This document shows positions 35,444 through 44,717 of a stretch of DNA of 64,000 nucleotides, one piece after another. Made by a program: the position numbers and the translations under genes. The notes beneath the pieces were generated by a model. That model was given only the letters and a program-made list of their open reading frames with translations. It was not told where the DNA came from and ran no database searches. The DNA comes from Cytophagales bacterium (GTDB lineage: Bacteria > Bacteroidota > Bacteroidia > Cytophagales > Cyclobacteriaceae), in the NCBI GenBank assembly GCA_033344775.1, contig JAWPMT010000004.1:2088550-2152549 (forward strand). The letters run 5' to 3'. Position 1 is the first letter of the stretch; every line of letters begins with the position of its first letter.

Positions 35444-35591
35444 TGATCAAGAAATATTGCTCTTAGACACTACCATACTCAAGCGCATACAAAACATTCA
35501 AAAGCTCAAAGAAGAAGACAAAAGCCACGTCTTTGCCATGCTCGACGCCTTTCTACTTAAATCAAATATCACAGACAATCTAGCGCAGTAA
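35427..35591 (+). pseudogene. C-terminal fragment of an XRE-type regulator
   Basis: No start codon is available, but the plus-strand frame from 35427 to the stop at 35589-35591 encodes about 54 residues: 'FIDQEILLLDTTILKRI' followed by 'QNIQKLKEEDKSHVFAML' and 'DAFLLKSNITDNLAQ'. The 'L-x-R-I-x-x-I-x-x-L-x-x-E-D-K-x-x-V-F-x-x-x-D-A-F' pattern is the usual C-terminal tail of Bacteroidota XRE helix-turn-helix regulators. The DNA-binding part is absent, so this is a relic. It overlaps the broken lipoprotein gene on the other strand and is followed by its own terminator. Confidence 0.65.
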
Positions 35592-35621
35592 AATGCCTTT
35601 AACATTACTGCGCAGGGTTTT
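35583..35621 (+). terminator. Terminator of the XRE relic
   Basis: GCGCAGTAA (35583-35591) and TTACTGCGC (35605-35613) form a perfect 9-bp stem across a 13-base loop, followed by AGGG and a T-run. It overlaps the stop codon of the XRE remnant. Confidence 0.75.
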
Positions 35622-35659
35622 TACTACTTTGAACGGAACTAGCATCACTTTTGGATACA

Positions 35660-36166
35660 CTATTCTATCCAGGGGTAAAACGATTTCTTTACTGATATTT
35701 TGCCAATCCCAATTTGCTTGTCGAATTGATCGATCAATAAGCTAGAAATCTTTATCTCTCTTCCACTTTTAAGCTTTATCAGTGCGTAATTGTAAACATC
35801 CCAAGGAAGTATAGGTAGCCTATTTTCGGCCAAGGGTATAGACTTGACATTTATTACGAAATCAACATCCTCCTTTCTAAATTCGGTGATTCCTTCGGGA
35901 TTAGTATATCTTATCACACCCTCAACAAAATTGACCTCTACGCATATATTTACACTATTCAACAAATGATTTATATGTAAAGTGATAAGTGGTATTGTAA
36001 GAACGGAAATCACAAAGAGCAAAACTTCCACGATGCTTTTTTCATCAGGAGAATCCATTTTGTAAAGCCCAAACTGATACCCTATAAATGGAAAAATGAC
36101 AATTATAAAAATTAGGCTCCAAAGGTGCTTAAATTGACTTTTTATACTAACCTTATAAACTCTCAT
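35660..36166 (-). CDS. Two-TM membrane protein, candidate immunity to the RHS C-terminal domain
   Basis: 168 residues with two membrane segments ('SLIFIIVIFPFIGYQFGLY' about 17-36, 'IVEVLLFVISVLTIPLITL' about 45-64) and a soluble beta-rich C-terminus ('GVIRYTNPEGITEFRKEDVD', 'YALIKLKSGREIKISSLL'), possibly a small PH-like fold. It begins 10 bp after the RHS gene's stop on the same strand, the classic immunity position. The adjacent RHS C-terminus is hydrophobic and glycine-rich, and an inner-membrane immunity protein would fit a membrane-acting toxin. No family was recognised; the pairing is inferred. Confidence 0.7.
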   Translation of the reverse strand: MRVYKVSIKSQFKHLWSLIFIIVIFPFIGYQFGLYKMDSPDEKSIVEVLLFVISVLTIPLITLHINHLLNSVNICVEVNFVEGVIRYTNPEGITEFRKEDVDFVINVKSIPLAENRLPILPWDVYNYALIKLKSGREIKISSLLIDQFDKQIGIGKISVKKSFYPWIE

Positions 36167-36176
36167 TTTATAAATT

Positions 36177-39100
36177 TCAATGCCAATATTTCAATGCTTC
36201 GACGAATCTCGAATATTCAAAGCCTATGTTTCGCCTAACAGGTTTAGTGGCATCATAAGCTTTCTCTCCGCCAATCGCTAAAACTCCAACAGCTATTCCG
36301 TAGGGTCCACCAAAATAATATGCCGCACCTAACCCAAGTCCAGAAGTAACTGTACGATATGAAAACCTACCTGTTGAAAGTGTGCCATTATTCCAGTCTT
36401 TGTAATCAAATCCGACGGAAGCAAATGTTAATGCTATACCTCCATAGTTGCCCGCGACCCTAACGGTATTCAATGCTTTACTACCAAATTTACTTACTGA
36501 ATGCCAAGAACGAACGAGTTGAGCTATATAATGAGTGTGTTTAGTTGTTACTGAGCTAAATCCAACTGGATGACCTCCAGATGACATAATTGGACGTTTC
36601 AGGTTCCATTTCACATCAACTTCTGTTGACATCCTACCATATACATTTTTTGTCTGTCGTAATTTTTGTGCCGCACCAATCGAGGCTTCACCAAGTACCG
36701 AAAATGCCTGAGATAGATAGCTAGAATTTTCTTCGAAGAAATTCAACGTAGGATTATATGGGACATCACTAGGCACTTCATCTCCATCTTCATGGATAGA
36801 TTTCTTTTTCTTCTTTTTACCTCCCCCGCCAGTGAGACGAGGCATAGGATCTTCAAACCAATCAGCACCAATCATATCTCTATGAGGATCAAAATCATTT
36901 GTCGCCGCACTCGCAGCCAAGTGATCTGTATGATGATCAGCCTGATCACTCGGCATCATCCCATCCGGATCGATAAAACGTATCGGGTTATTGAAGGCGT
37001 AGGAGTAGGTCGAGTGCCTTCGCATCAGATCAGCAGCTGGGTCTACGTTCAGGAACCTTCCGAGTGCCGGATCATAATACCGGGCCTGATAGTCGTACCA
37101 TCCGGTTTCTTTCTGCTCTTCGAACCCATTGTATTTGTAGTCGTTCTCCGGGCTTACATTACTATGATTGAAGGTCAAACCGAAGGGGTAGTAACCATCG
37201 CGCTGCACGACGGTTCCGGTTGCATCAACGGATGCCCGGACATTGCCCAGATGATCAGTTAGATTATATTCATAGAGGAAATTCGTGCCTGATTTTCGGG
37301 CGCGGCCTTCTGCTGTCTGGATAAACTGCAGCGCATTCCCAATGTAATGAAATGGCCCGTCATAATAGCTTGTCTCCGGTGATCCATCATCTATTGTTTT
37401 GGCCAGCTTGGTTCCAGCAGCATCATAGATATAAGTAATGACATCTCCATTGGCCTCCGTGACTTGTCGCGGCAAGTTCAAAATGTTATAGTCAATAAGG
37501 GTCAGGCCTTTATTGGCATCTTTGGTGATATTACCGTTGGCGTCATATTGATATTCACCCGCGACCAAACCATTGGATGCTTCAATGAATCCCTCACCTG
37601 TATCGCTGGCCGCATCAGCGGCACTGGTGATGCGATTGCCGGAATGGCTGAAACTCAAGTCATCAATCAAAGTACCCTCATGGTAGCGTTTCAAGCTTTT
37701 GATATTACCGTTCAGATCATAGCTGATGTTACCATTGTCATTACCACCCACATTGAAGTAATTGGCTTTCCCTGTACTGTTGTAGGTCGCTTTGGTGAGC
37801 CTGTTTAGATCATCATAGCTGTAATCATAGCTTTGCTGGTTTTCATTTTCACTTCTACCCATCGTCTTCCAGAGCATCTGACCAATGTTACCTTCATATT
37901 GAGGCGTAGGAGCATCATCATAATTCAGTTCCAGAAAAAATCGGTCATTCACATCACCATCTCCGGCCATTCCGCCATTAATGGTTTTGATCCAACCACG
38001 CTCGTTATAGGCATAATCAACGGATTGTGCGGCGCCTCCATGTAGGTCCTTCTCAATCATCTGTCCTACTAAGTTATAAGTGAATTCTGATAGTGTAACC
38101 TTTGGTTCACTATTGATTTTATGTTGCACTTTCGTCGGACGATCACGGTGATCATAAGTGAATTCTTCCAGGACAGTGGTCGTTACACCGGAGGAAACAT
38201 GTGTAGTGGTTGTATTCTCAATTAAGGGCGAAACATCATTGCGGTAGGTGGTCAATATCCGGTCTACCCCACTGACATAATTCTGGCTTGCTACAAGCGT
38301 TGGCCTTAACCGATTATCATAGTAGGTCGCGGATTTGAGATAGGTTGAAGTACCCAGCACTTTGACAAGCCCACCTGTTACTAATCCCTTGGTTGCCGTA
38401 TGATGCCCTGTATGGGTATAGTTATTGCCCCATGATTGGTGCGTGATAAAATCATAGTTATCATAATAGGTGACCGAGAGTATCTCCGTACCTGTGGTGG
38501 AAGGGTAGCTAGTATTATCATAGCCATAAATATTGCCACTCCCATTTCCGATATAGGCTACGGAAAAATCATAGCCACTATCATTATCAATTGCATCTTG
38601 CAGGCTTTGCCGTGACTCTGTCAAAGCAATGATTCCGGTCATAACCGGACGATTGAGCGCATCATATTTCGTGTAAATCCATTTACTCGTTGGGGCATTG
38701 CTCGCTTTCTTGCCAAAAAAGCCATCAGATTTTGTGGTCTCGAAATCTGGTTTTTTGAACAAGATTTTTGCTCCAGGGGCTCTGGTATAGCTCTTGCCTT
38801 GATATTCCGTGACTTCCAGCAATCCGCTTTCCACATGTTCAATCGTGCCCGAGTTCATGCCCCCGTTTCGTCTATTCCCATCAAGGGTGAGCACGATCCT
38901 ATCTCTTGCATCATAGACCATTTCGACAGGTGCGGCGCCGGGCACTTTTTTCTCGATCATGCGCCCACGCTCGTCGTAGCGATAGATATACAGCCATTGA
39001 TCCCTAAATTTCGCATCATTGAGCTTCGTCCATTCATTCACTGCTATGATTTGAGATACAGCCTCAGGTGAAACCACCATCGTGAGTTGGCCAAAATCAT

Positions 39101-39836
39101 CATAGAGATAATAGGTGATGGCATCTTCCGCGCCGTTCTCTATTTTCTTACAGATTACCCTTCCTTCTTTGTCTTTGAACTCATAGACTTTGTGATTATC
39201 TTCGTCGTTGATCTCAACCATCCACAACTCACCTGAAGTATATATCCCATAGTCAGATACAATCGGATATCCGGATTGATCGATATCCAAGTCCTGAATA
39301 GAGTCAGATGTAATATTTGCACGATAGAGGAAATCCACGGTATGATCGCCGCTCATCTTCCAGGAATCACCCGGTGAAGCGGTTTTCATCGTACGACCGA
39401 GTGATGAATCCTCAAACTTTGTTTCGGTATACGGATTATCAATCTCTGGAATTCCAACAGCGCGGGTTGCATCATACTCGGCCTCCAATTGGGTCATGGC
39501 ATTTGACTGGTAATTGCCTGAGGCATTCACCTCAAAGGGCAAGCCCTGTTTGATTTGTCTGCCATAATTATCATAGAAATATGGCATAATGATATCACCA
39601 GGTGTGCCACTATTGGACACGGATGCTCGGTGTTGATTAATTTGTTCCGGTCGGCCCAACCCATCGAAATAGGTGATATTCGTTTGTACGGAATCCTGCT
39701 TGCTTTTTTGGCTTTGTAACGTCCCGGTGAGGGCCTGCCTTGCTCGCATGGACATGATGTAATTCTTCGTCGATGTTTGGGCCTGAACATGCATAAAACC
39801 CATTACCGTGAGCAATAGAAAAAGTATTCTTTTCAT
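36177..39836 (-). CDS. RHS-core protein with DUF6443-like N-terminus and variable C-terminal domain
   Basis: The ATG at 39836 gives a 1219-residue secreted protein (signal MKRILFLLLTVMGFMHVQAQ). The start 'NYIMSMRARQALTGTLQ' and 'VQTNITYFDGLGRPEQINQH' are DUF6443-like. YD repeats follow through ~870 ('YDDFGQLTMVVSPEA', 'YDERGRMIEKKVPG', 'YDDLNRLTKATYN'), then the RHS-associated core, 'YDYQARYYDPALGRFLNVDP' and 'YSYAFNNPIRFIDPDG' near 915-950. The last ~265 residues are unrelated to RHS: a poly-Lys patch (GGGGKKKKKK) and a long glycine-rich hydrophobic end ('YGGIALTFASVGFDYKDW', 'GLGLGAAYYFGGPYGIAVG'), probably the effector. The partner gene lies 10 bp upstream. Confidence 0.9.
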   Translation of the reverse strand: MKRILFLLLTVMGFMHVQAQTSTKNYIMSMRARQALTGTLQSQKSKQDSVQTNITYFDGLGRPEQINQHRASVSNSGTPGDIIMPYFYDNYGRQIKQGLPFEVNASGNYQSNAMTQLEAEYDATRAVGIPEIDNPYTETKFEDSSLGRTMKTASPGDSWKMSGDHTVDFLYRANITSDSIQDLDIDQSGYPIVSDYGIYTSGELWMVEINDEDNHKVYEFKDKEGRVICKKIENGAEDAITYYLYDDFGQLTMVVSPEAVSQIIAVNEWTKLNDAKFRDQWLYIYRYDERGRMIEKKVPGAAPVEMVYDARDRIVLTLDGNRRNGGMNSGTIEHVESGLLEVTEYQGKSYTRAPGAKILFKKPDFETTKSDGFFGKKASNAPTSKWIYTKYDALNRPVMTGIIALTESRQSLQDAIDNDSGYDFSVAYIGNGSGNIYGYDNTSYPSTTGTEILSVTYYDNYDFITHQSWGNNYTHTGHHTATKGLVTGGLVKVLGTSTYLKSATYYDNRLRPTLVASQNYVSGVDRILTTYRNDVSPLIENTTTTHVSSGVTTTVLEEFTYDHRDRPTKVQHKINSEPKVTLSEFTYNLVGQMIEKDLHGGAAQSVDYAYNERGWIKTINGGMAGDGDVNDRFFLELNYDDAPTPQYEGNIGQMLWKTMGRSENENQQSYDYSYDDLNRLTKATYNSTGKANYFNVGGNDNGNISYDLNGNIKSLKRYHEGTLIDDLSFSHSGNRITSAADAASDTGEGFIEASNGLVAGEYQYDANGNITKDANKGLTLIDYNILNLPRQVTEANGDVITYIYDAAGTKLAKTIDDGSPETSYYDGPFHYIGNALQFIQTAEGRARKSGTNFLYEYNLTDHLGNVRASVDATGTVVQRDGYYPFGLTFNHSNVSPENDYKYNGFEEQKETGWYDYQARYYDPALGRFLNVDPAADLMRRHSTYSYAFNNPIRFIDPDGMMPSDQADHHTDHLAASAATNDFDPHRDMIGADWFEDPMPRLTGGGGKKKKKKSIHEDGDEVPSDVPYNPTLNFFEENSSYLSQAFSVLGEASIGAAQKLRQTKNVYGRMSTEVDVKWNLKRPIMSSGGHPVGFSSVTTKHTHYIAQLVRSWHSVSKFGSKALNTVRVAGNYGGIALTFASVGFDYKDWNNGTLSTGRFSYRTVTSGLGLGAAYYFGGPYGIAVGVLAIGGEKAYDATKPVRRNIGFEYSRFVEALKYWH

Positions 39837-39846
39837 GGTTTTGGGA

Positions 39847-42822
39847 TTAGTTGTTTTTGAAATTGTAAAGATGTTCTTCCAGCACATTGCCCTGAAAATC
39901 TTTCACCTGATACAGCCGATTGTGATTATCATAGCGGTAATAGCTGGTCAGTCCGGTCGCACCTGTGGCAGATGTTTGACCAATGGCCGGATCATAAGTA
40001 AAGGTCTGGATAAAGGCCGCTGCAAGCGTCGTTTGTGACCTGAGCGTGTTATTGAAGGCTTGCCAATCGGCCTGTGCTGACGCATTTGTGGCAATTTCAC
40101 CCATCTGATCCATTAGTTCCTGCAAGGAATTGTAACCTGAAGGGAGGCTAAAGCCTACGGCAACCTGTAGTGATATGAAATCAATATTTTCGCCCACCAC
40201 CGCGGCATATTGACCATCATGACTCCAAAGTACAGACTTCTGCACACCGTCTCTTCCGGTAAAGCTTGTCGGATTGCCATAGCTGTCATAGCTATGGAAA
40301 GTAGCTTCTGTGAAGATTGTCCCTCCTGCACGCTGAGTGGTGATGGTACTTGGCTCAAATATGTCTGTCCCAGGTTCTGAATAATTTCTGACCAGTTTTT
40401 GAACCTCGATACTGTCCCGAAGTGAAGTTTCAATAACAGGATAAGCAATCTGATGGTTAGTGACCATATCCGTATAAACCGTACCTGACACTTCCCCCGG
40501 ATAGTATAATTCTTTTGAAAGCGCTTCTCCTTTGCTGGAAGTGGTCTTTGTAAAGGTCAATTGCTGATGCGCATAGCTATCATAGAAATACTCGGTTAAA
40601 ACCGTATAGGCCGTATCTGTTTCAGAATAGTTGATCTCTTCAGTACTAAGCAGCATATCATCACCCCGCAATACCCGGTAATAGGCAAACTGAAAGGAAT
40701 TCACATCATTATTTGTACCTCCTTCCCAAAGTGCATCCCCGCCATTGATAAAAAGCTTTTTGACTTTCAGGCCCACATTACCCATCTGACAAAGGCCAAA
40801 GCCGCCATAAGTATGATTTTGTTCCTGCACCAATGTGTAAGGATTAGCCCCACCATCATAGCGGTAAGCCCGCATTTGCTTTAGCTTGCCTCTGCGCCAA
40901 TGATTACTTTCTACGCTCGGCGTTCCAATCTGAAACCCCGGTCCCGGTGTATCATTATAATCCCAGTAGTCATAAATGCTCTTGCCGATATTGGCCGTGC
41001 TTGTCCCTTCATAGACTGTCACTTGAGGATAAACCACCAGTGCCTGATCGAACGGTTCCAATGCAATATTTGGGGAGGACAAATATGTTCGGGAGCGCAT
41101 CGTACAACATATGGCTTGTGAATGTGCGTCTATGGTCCGGTGATTGACTTCACTATCAAATGTGTAATGTTCATTTAAGAAATTAGCCCGGCCATCGCCA
41201 TACTCGAAGCTTCTTTTGATGGGCGTGGCAGTGCTACTTTCATAGGTGTGGATTTCCTTGATCCTTAGACCCGGCCCTGCAACACTGGTCGTACCATCCA
41301 GATAACTATTCCCTTCATAGATGAACTGCGTATATCCACCTGTGGGGTAAGTAATCTTATTCAGAATATTTGCTTGTGCGAAAAGGCTATTCGGTGCACG
41401 TCCATTGCTGTTTTCCGAGCCAATTTCTATGGTCGTGGAAGATCCATTATGAACAGCCTGATAATTGATGCTATGCTTGGGAACCAATGTAGCAATTCCA
41501 AAGCGTGCATTACTTTGGTTATTATAATAGCCCCACAAATCCCGCTTCGTAGAAAGGAAGTCCGGTAACATCTGAGAGGTATTGTAATCGAAATGGTATT
41601 TCTGAACGGAAACTCCTGAACTAGATTTCACAAACAAATCCTTTAAGTAGGATCTTTTTGCTCCTGTGCCATCTGTTGAGGTAAAAGTGCCATAGTCAAA
41701 ATCAATTTTTTTGATCAAAACATCAGTACCACCGACTGTTTGATAGATTCTTATCTCATCGAGCATTTGCTGTCCCGTAAATCCCCCTTCTCTTACACCG
41801 GACCGAATAAATTCGACCTTACCCAGCGGGTAAGTAATGGTCTCTAAATACTGCTCCGTCGAATGCATGTTATGATCCTGCGAATTATAAACCCCAGGAT
41901 TGGCCGTGTAAGTGGAACCTCCCGGTAAGTTTTGCACCAGATCATTGACCATTATGGAGTAGCTCCGGTCTTTGGAGACCTGACCGCTTCTGGTGTGATA
42001 ATCAAAACTCACTTCAGTTGTTTTATTCTTCGAAATCACCTTGGTCAGCTTCCAGGCAGAGCGAACATTCAGCGATTCATTCACCTCCTTGGTCGTCTCA
42101 TATTTATCAAACTGATATTCCCGGCCATAGGGATCAAAAGCTTTGAAAGTGACTGAGCTCGTGCCATAGGTTGGTTGAATATCTAACGGTCGATATGGGA
42201 TCATCATCACATCATCATCATCGCAGCCTTGTTCTGCTTCGGCTATCCTGTGAGCATTAAAATACGGCCCTCCTGTACCGCCTACAGTGTTATTCGCATC
42301 AGGGCTATTTTGCAGCGGATCGAGCATGAACTTCCCGCTATAGCCGCCAAAGCCATAGGAAAACACATCTGGCTCCGCATCAATCAAACCTCTGTTTACA
42401 TCATTGAGGTAATGGAGGTCCGCATTTACGGCCGGATTGAGGGAGGCAGGAAGCGCCGTATTGGCATAACCTTGCTGTAATTCATCAGGCAGGCCCAAAA
42501 CCTGCCTGGAAATAAATCCACCCGCATCCATAGACCAACCTAACCCTACCCAGCCCGGGCGATCAGTAACCTTGATCCCTGAAGGGTGATAGCGCAGTAC
42601 AATGGGTATTTGTATATCCTTGGCAACAATCGTGTGGATTGGCAATTCAATGGAGGCTGTCCCTGTGAAATAATTTACATCATAGGAACCGAACTTCCCT
42701 AATTGAGCCACCTCTGGTGAAGGGCCGGTGACATTGGGCAATAAATTTTGATTGCTGTTTTGTGCAACCAAGGCTTGAGTCGCACATAATACAACCCAAA
42801 GCACAACGATGGTTTTTAGCAC
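39847..42822 (-). CDS. Large secreted RHS-partner protein with YD-repeat end (991 aa)
   Basis: A signal peptide (MLKTIVVLWVVLCATQALVAQ) leads into 'PEVAQLGKFGSYDVNYFTGT', 'ASIELPIHTI' and 'IPIVLRYHPSGIKVTDRPGW', a SpvB/TcaC-like entry in which a plain narrative strand pair precedes 'VGLGWSMDAGGFISRQV'. The C-terminus switches to YD-type repeats ('YYRYDNHNRLYQVKDFQGNV'). Proteins of this layout precede RHS-core genes in Bacteroidota and probably form part of the same secreted shell. The stop lies 10 bp before the RHS gene and the start 2 bp after the fibre-like gene, so all three are co-transcribed. Confidence 0.85.
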   Translation of the reverse strand: MLKTIVVLWVVLCATQALVAQNSNQNLLPNVTGPSPEVAQLGKFGSYDVNYFTGTASIELPIHTIVAKDIQIPIVLRYHPSGIKVTDRPGWVGLGWSMDAGGFISRQVLGLPDELQQGYANTALPASLNPAVNADLHYLNDVNRGLIDAEPDVFSYGFGGYSGKFMLDPLQNSPDANNTVGGTGGPYFNAHRIAEAEQGCDDDDVMMIPYRPLDIQPTYGTSSVTFKAFDPYGREYQFDKYETTKEVNESLNVRSAWKLTKVISKNKTTEVSFDYHTRSGQVSKDRSYSIMVNDLVQNLPGGSTYTANPGVYNSQDHNMHSTEQYLETITYPLGKVEFIRSGVREGGFTGQQMLDEIRIYQTVGGTDVLIKKIDFDYGTFTSTDGTGAKRSYLKDLFVKSSSGVSVQKYHFDYNTSQMLPDFLSTKRDLWGYYNNQSNARFGIATLVPKHSINYQAVHNGSSTTIEIGSENSNGRAPNSLFAQANILNKITYPTGGYTQFIYEGNSYLDGTTSVAGPGLRIKEIHTYESSTATPIKRSFEYGDGRANFLNEHYTFDSEVNHRTIDAHSQAICCTMRSRTYLSSPNIALEPFDQALVVYPQVTVYEGTSTANIGKSIYDYWDYNDTPGPGFQIGTPSVESNHWRRGKLKQMRAYRYDGGANPYTLVQEQNHTYGGFGLCQMGNVGLKVKKLFINGGDALWEGGTNNDVNSFQFAYYRVLRGDDMLLSTEEINYSETDTAYTVLTEYFYDSYAHQQLTFTKTTSSKGEALSKELYYPGEVSGTVYTDMVTNHQIAYPVIETSLRDSIEVQKLVRNYSEPGTDIFEPSTITTQRAGGTIFTEATFHSYDSYGNPTSFTGRDGVQKSVLWSHDGQYAAVVGENIDFISLQVAVGFSLPSGYNSLQELMDQMGEIATNASAQADWQAFNNTLRSQTTLAAAFIQTFTYDPAIGQTSATGATGLTSYYRYDNHNRLYQVKDFQGNVLEEHLYNFKNN

Positions 42823-42824
42823 GA

Positions 42825-44717
42825 TTAATGGTTGTTTTGAGAAGACTTCAATGCCTGAATTTCTTCTTGCATATCCTTCATTTCTTTTTCCTGTCGGATC
42901 AAATGCAAAGTCAATTCCTCTACTTTCTGCAAAAGCAGAATGTTCATGGTTTTGATCTCAAGACCTTCTTCGGCCATTTCTGCCGCGGAAGGAATTTCTG
43001 GTAGGTGCTTGTTGGCTTTGATGAATTGTTCTGTTTCTTCTAAGGAACGTAAATCATAGTCCTCTTCAAACACAAAATCTGCCCCTTGTACATCTTCCAG
43101 AAGCAGTTCTTCTGCGTTGATTGTGCCAGCCACGGAAAGTTTTTGAGTAGGTGTAGTTGTGCCAATACCCATATTTCCGTCGTGATCAATTCTTACCTTT
43201 TCTATGGCAGGATCACCTCCGGTGGTGCTCGGATGCGTAAAAAAAGCAATGCCCATTACATCTGAATCATTGTGCTCTTGTACCGCAGACATGGCCACAT
43301 GGCCGATTCCTCGACTCAAGGCGATGGTACTGTGATAATTACCAATCCCATCGATACTCCCAGGTGATTTTACTCTAATACCCGAGTTATATACCGAACC
43401 AGCATAGTTATTTGGTTGTTCTACATGAAGTTTGGCTTCTGGATTGTCGGTGCCAATGCCCATGTTTCCATCGTGATCGATCCTTACCTGTTCCACGGCC
43501 TGATCACCTCCGGTGGTGCTGGGGTGCGTAAAAAAAGCAATACCCATTACATCAGAATCATAATGTTCTTGCACCGCAGACATGGCCACGTGTCCTGTTC
43601 CTCTTCCCAATGCAATGGTACTATGGTGATTGCCTTCACCACTAAGGCTGTTAACTGACTTTACTCTAATCCCTGCATTCTGAGCCAGTCCGCCATAAGT
43701 GTCCGATTGCTCTACATGAAGTTTGCCTTCAGGGCTGGTGGTGCCAATGCCTACATTACCATCCTTATCGATCCGTACTTTTTCTTCTGCTGGTGAAGTC
43801 GCAGCGGCACTTGGATGTGTAAAGAACGCCAGGCCGAGTTCATCTTCATCAATGCCTTCCTGTACTGCGGAAATAGAAGCATGGCCTAGTCCCCGACCAA
43901 TAGCAAGGGTCCCATGATAATTGCCGAGGCCAATATTACTGTTTGATTTTATCCTGATCCCGGCATCATAGGCAATTCCTGCGTAATCTTTGTTTTGTTC
44001 AACATGAAGTTTGGCTTCTGGATTGTCGGTGCCGATGCCTACATTACCATCATGATCGATCCTAACTTGTTCTACGCTCGGATCACCACCAGTTGTGCCG
44101 GGATGCGTAAAAAAAGCTATGCCCATTACATCAGAATCAACGTGCTCTTGTACAGCTGATATAGCCACATGCCCTGTTCCACGACTCATGGCGATGGTGC
44201 TGTGATAGTTTCCAACTGCACTTGCGCTACCAGGTGATGAAATCCGGAAAGCCGCTCCATATACGGTGTTGTTATACGTGCATGATTGCTCCACGTGTAA
44301 TCTGTTTTCCGGAGTTCCAATCCCAATACCTACATATCTATTAGAGTTAAGAACTGTAATTGCCGTATTTCCTGCAGCTTGAAGAGTTAGATTTCCAGTG
44401 TAGCTTCCAATGGCACCACCTACTCTAATTTCCTTGTTGAAGTGGAACATGGACCGATCGGTTTTAAAATGACTATAAATAGCGGTTTTAGGACCAAATT
44501 CCAAATAACCAAAAGTGGTAGTTACCTTAGGAACATTATCTGAATTATAGGTGATTTGTCCCGTGGCATTTGAAAAGGTTAAGAAACAGATTACCCCTGT
44601 AAGAATTTTTTTAAAATGGGAGAAAACGACATAATTCCTAAAAAATAGAAGAAGAGTATCAGTTTTTTCAAATTGAAGATTCTGATAGAGTTGGAGCCAG
44701 TCTAGTTGTATTTTCAT
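42825..44717 (-). CDS. Fibre-like repeat protein with coiled-coil C-terminus
   Basis: The frame is open to a TTG at 44804; ATG 44717 is preferred, with the likely signal 'FKKILTGVICFLTFSNATGQ' still 30 residues in, so the exact start is uncertain. Four ~97-residue units follow, each with 'VGIGTDNPEAKLHVEQ', a 'GNYHSTIALSRGTGHVAMSA' block and 'MGIAFFTHPSTTGGD'. The end, 'DYDLRSLEETEQFIKANKHL' plus 'PEIPSAAEM', then an 'LLLQKVEELTLHLIRQEKEM' coiled coil, is the widespread Bacteroidota tail-fibre-like terminus. It starts the RHS operon and may be a trimeric surface fibre; the role is inferred. Confidence 0.8.
   Translation of the reverse strand: MKIQLDWLQLYQNLQFEKTDTLLLFFRNYVVFSHFKKILTGVICFLTFSNATGQITYNSDNVPKVTTTFGYLEFGPKTAIYSHFKTDRSMFHFNKEIRVGGAIGSYTGNLTLQAAGNTAITVLNSNRYVGIGIGTPENRLHVEQSCTYNNTVYGAAFRISSPGSASAVGNYHSTIAMSRGTGHVAISAVQEHVDSDVMGIAFFTHPGTTGGDPSVEQVRIDHDGNVGIGTDNPEAKLHVEQNKDYAGIAYDAGIRIKSNSNIGLGNYHGTLAIGRGLGHASISAVQEGIDEDELGLAFFTHPSAAATSPAEEKVRIDKDGNVGIGTTSPEGKLHVEQSDTYGGLAQNAGIRVKSVNSLSGEGNHHSTIALGRGTGHVAMSAVQEHYDSDVMGIAFFTHPSTTGGDQAVEQVRIDHDGNMGIGTDNPEAKLHVEQPNNYAGSVYNSGIRVKSPGSIDGIGNYHSTIALSRGIGHVAMSAVQEHNDSDVMGIAFFTHPSTTGGDPAIEKVRIDHDGNMGIGTTTPTQKLSVAGTINAEELLLEDVQGADFVFEEDYDLRSLEETEQFIKANKHLPEIPSAAEMAEEGLEIKTMNILLLQKVEELTLHLIRQEKEMKDMQEEIQALKSSQNNH
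43161..44322 (-). repeat. Four in-gene tandem repeats of ~291 bp
   Basis: The same landmark (coding for the GIGT turn) recurs at 43161, 43452, 43743, 44031 and again near 44314, giving unit lengths of 291, 291, 288 and about 285 bp (97, 97, 96 and about 95 residues). The units remain similar at DNA level, so the array can expand or contract by recombination. Confidence 0.8.

Noticed and set aside
36792-37262. 156-residue plus-strand frame opposite the RHS core
   Set aside because: Antisense to the strongly conserved RHS core; no signal, domain or ribosome-entry feature.
42825-44717. Repeat array as the variable region of a diversity-generating retroelement
   Set aside because: No reverse transcriptase gene and no template-like copy occur in the window; the units look like ordinary tandem duplication.
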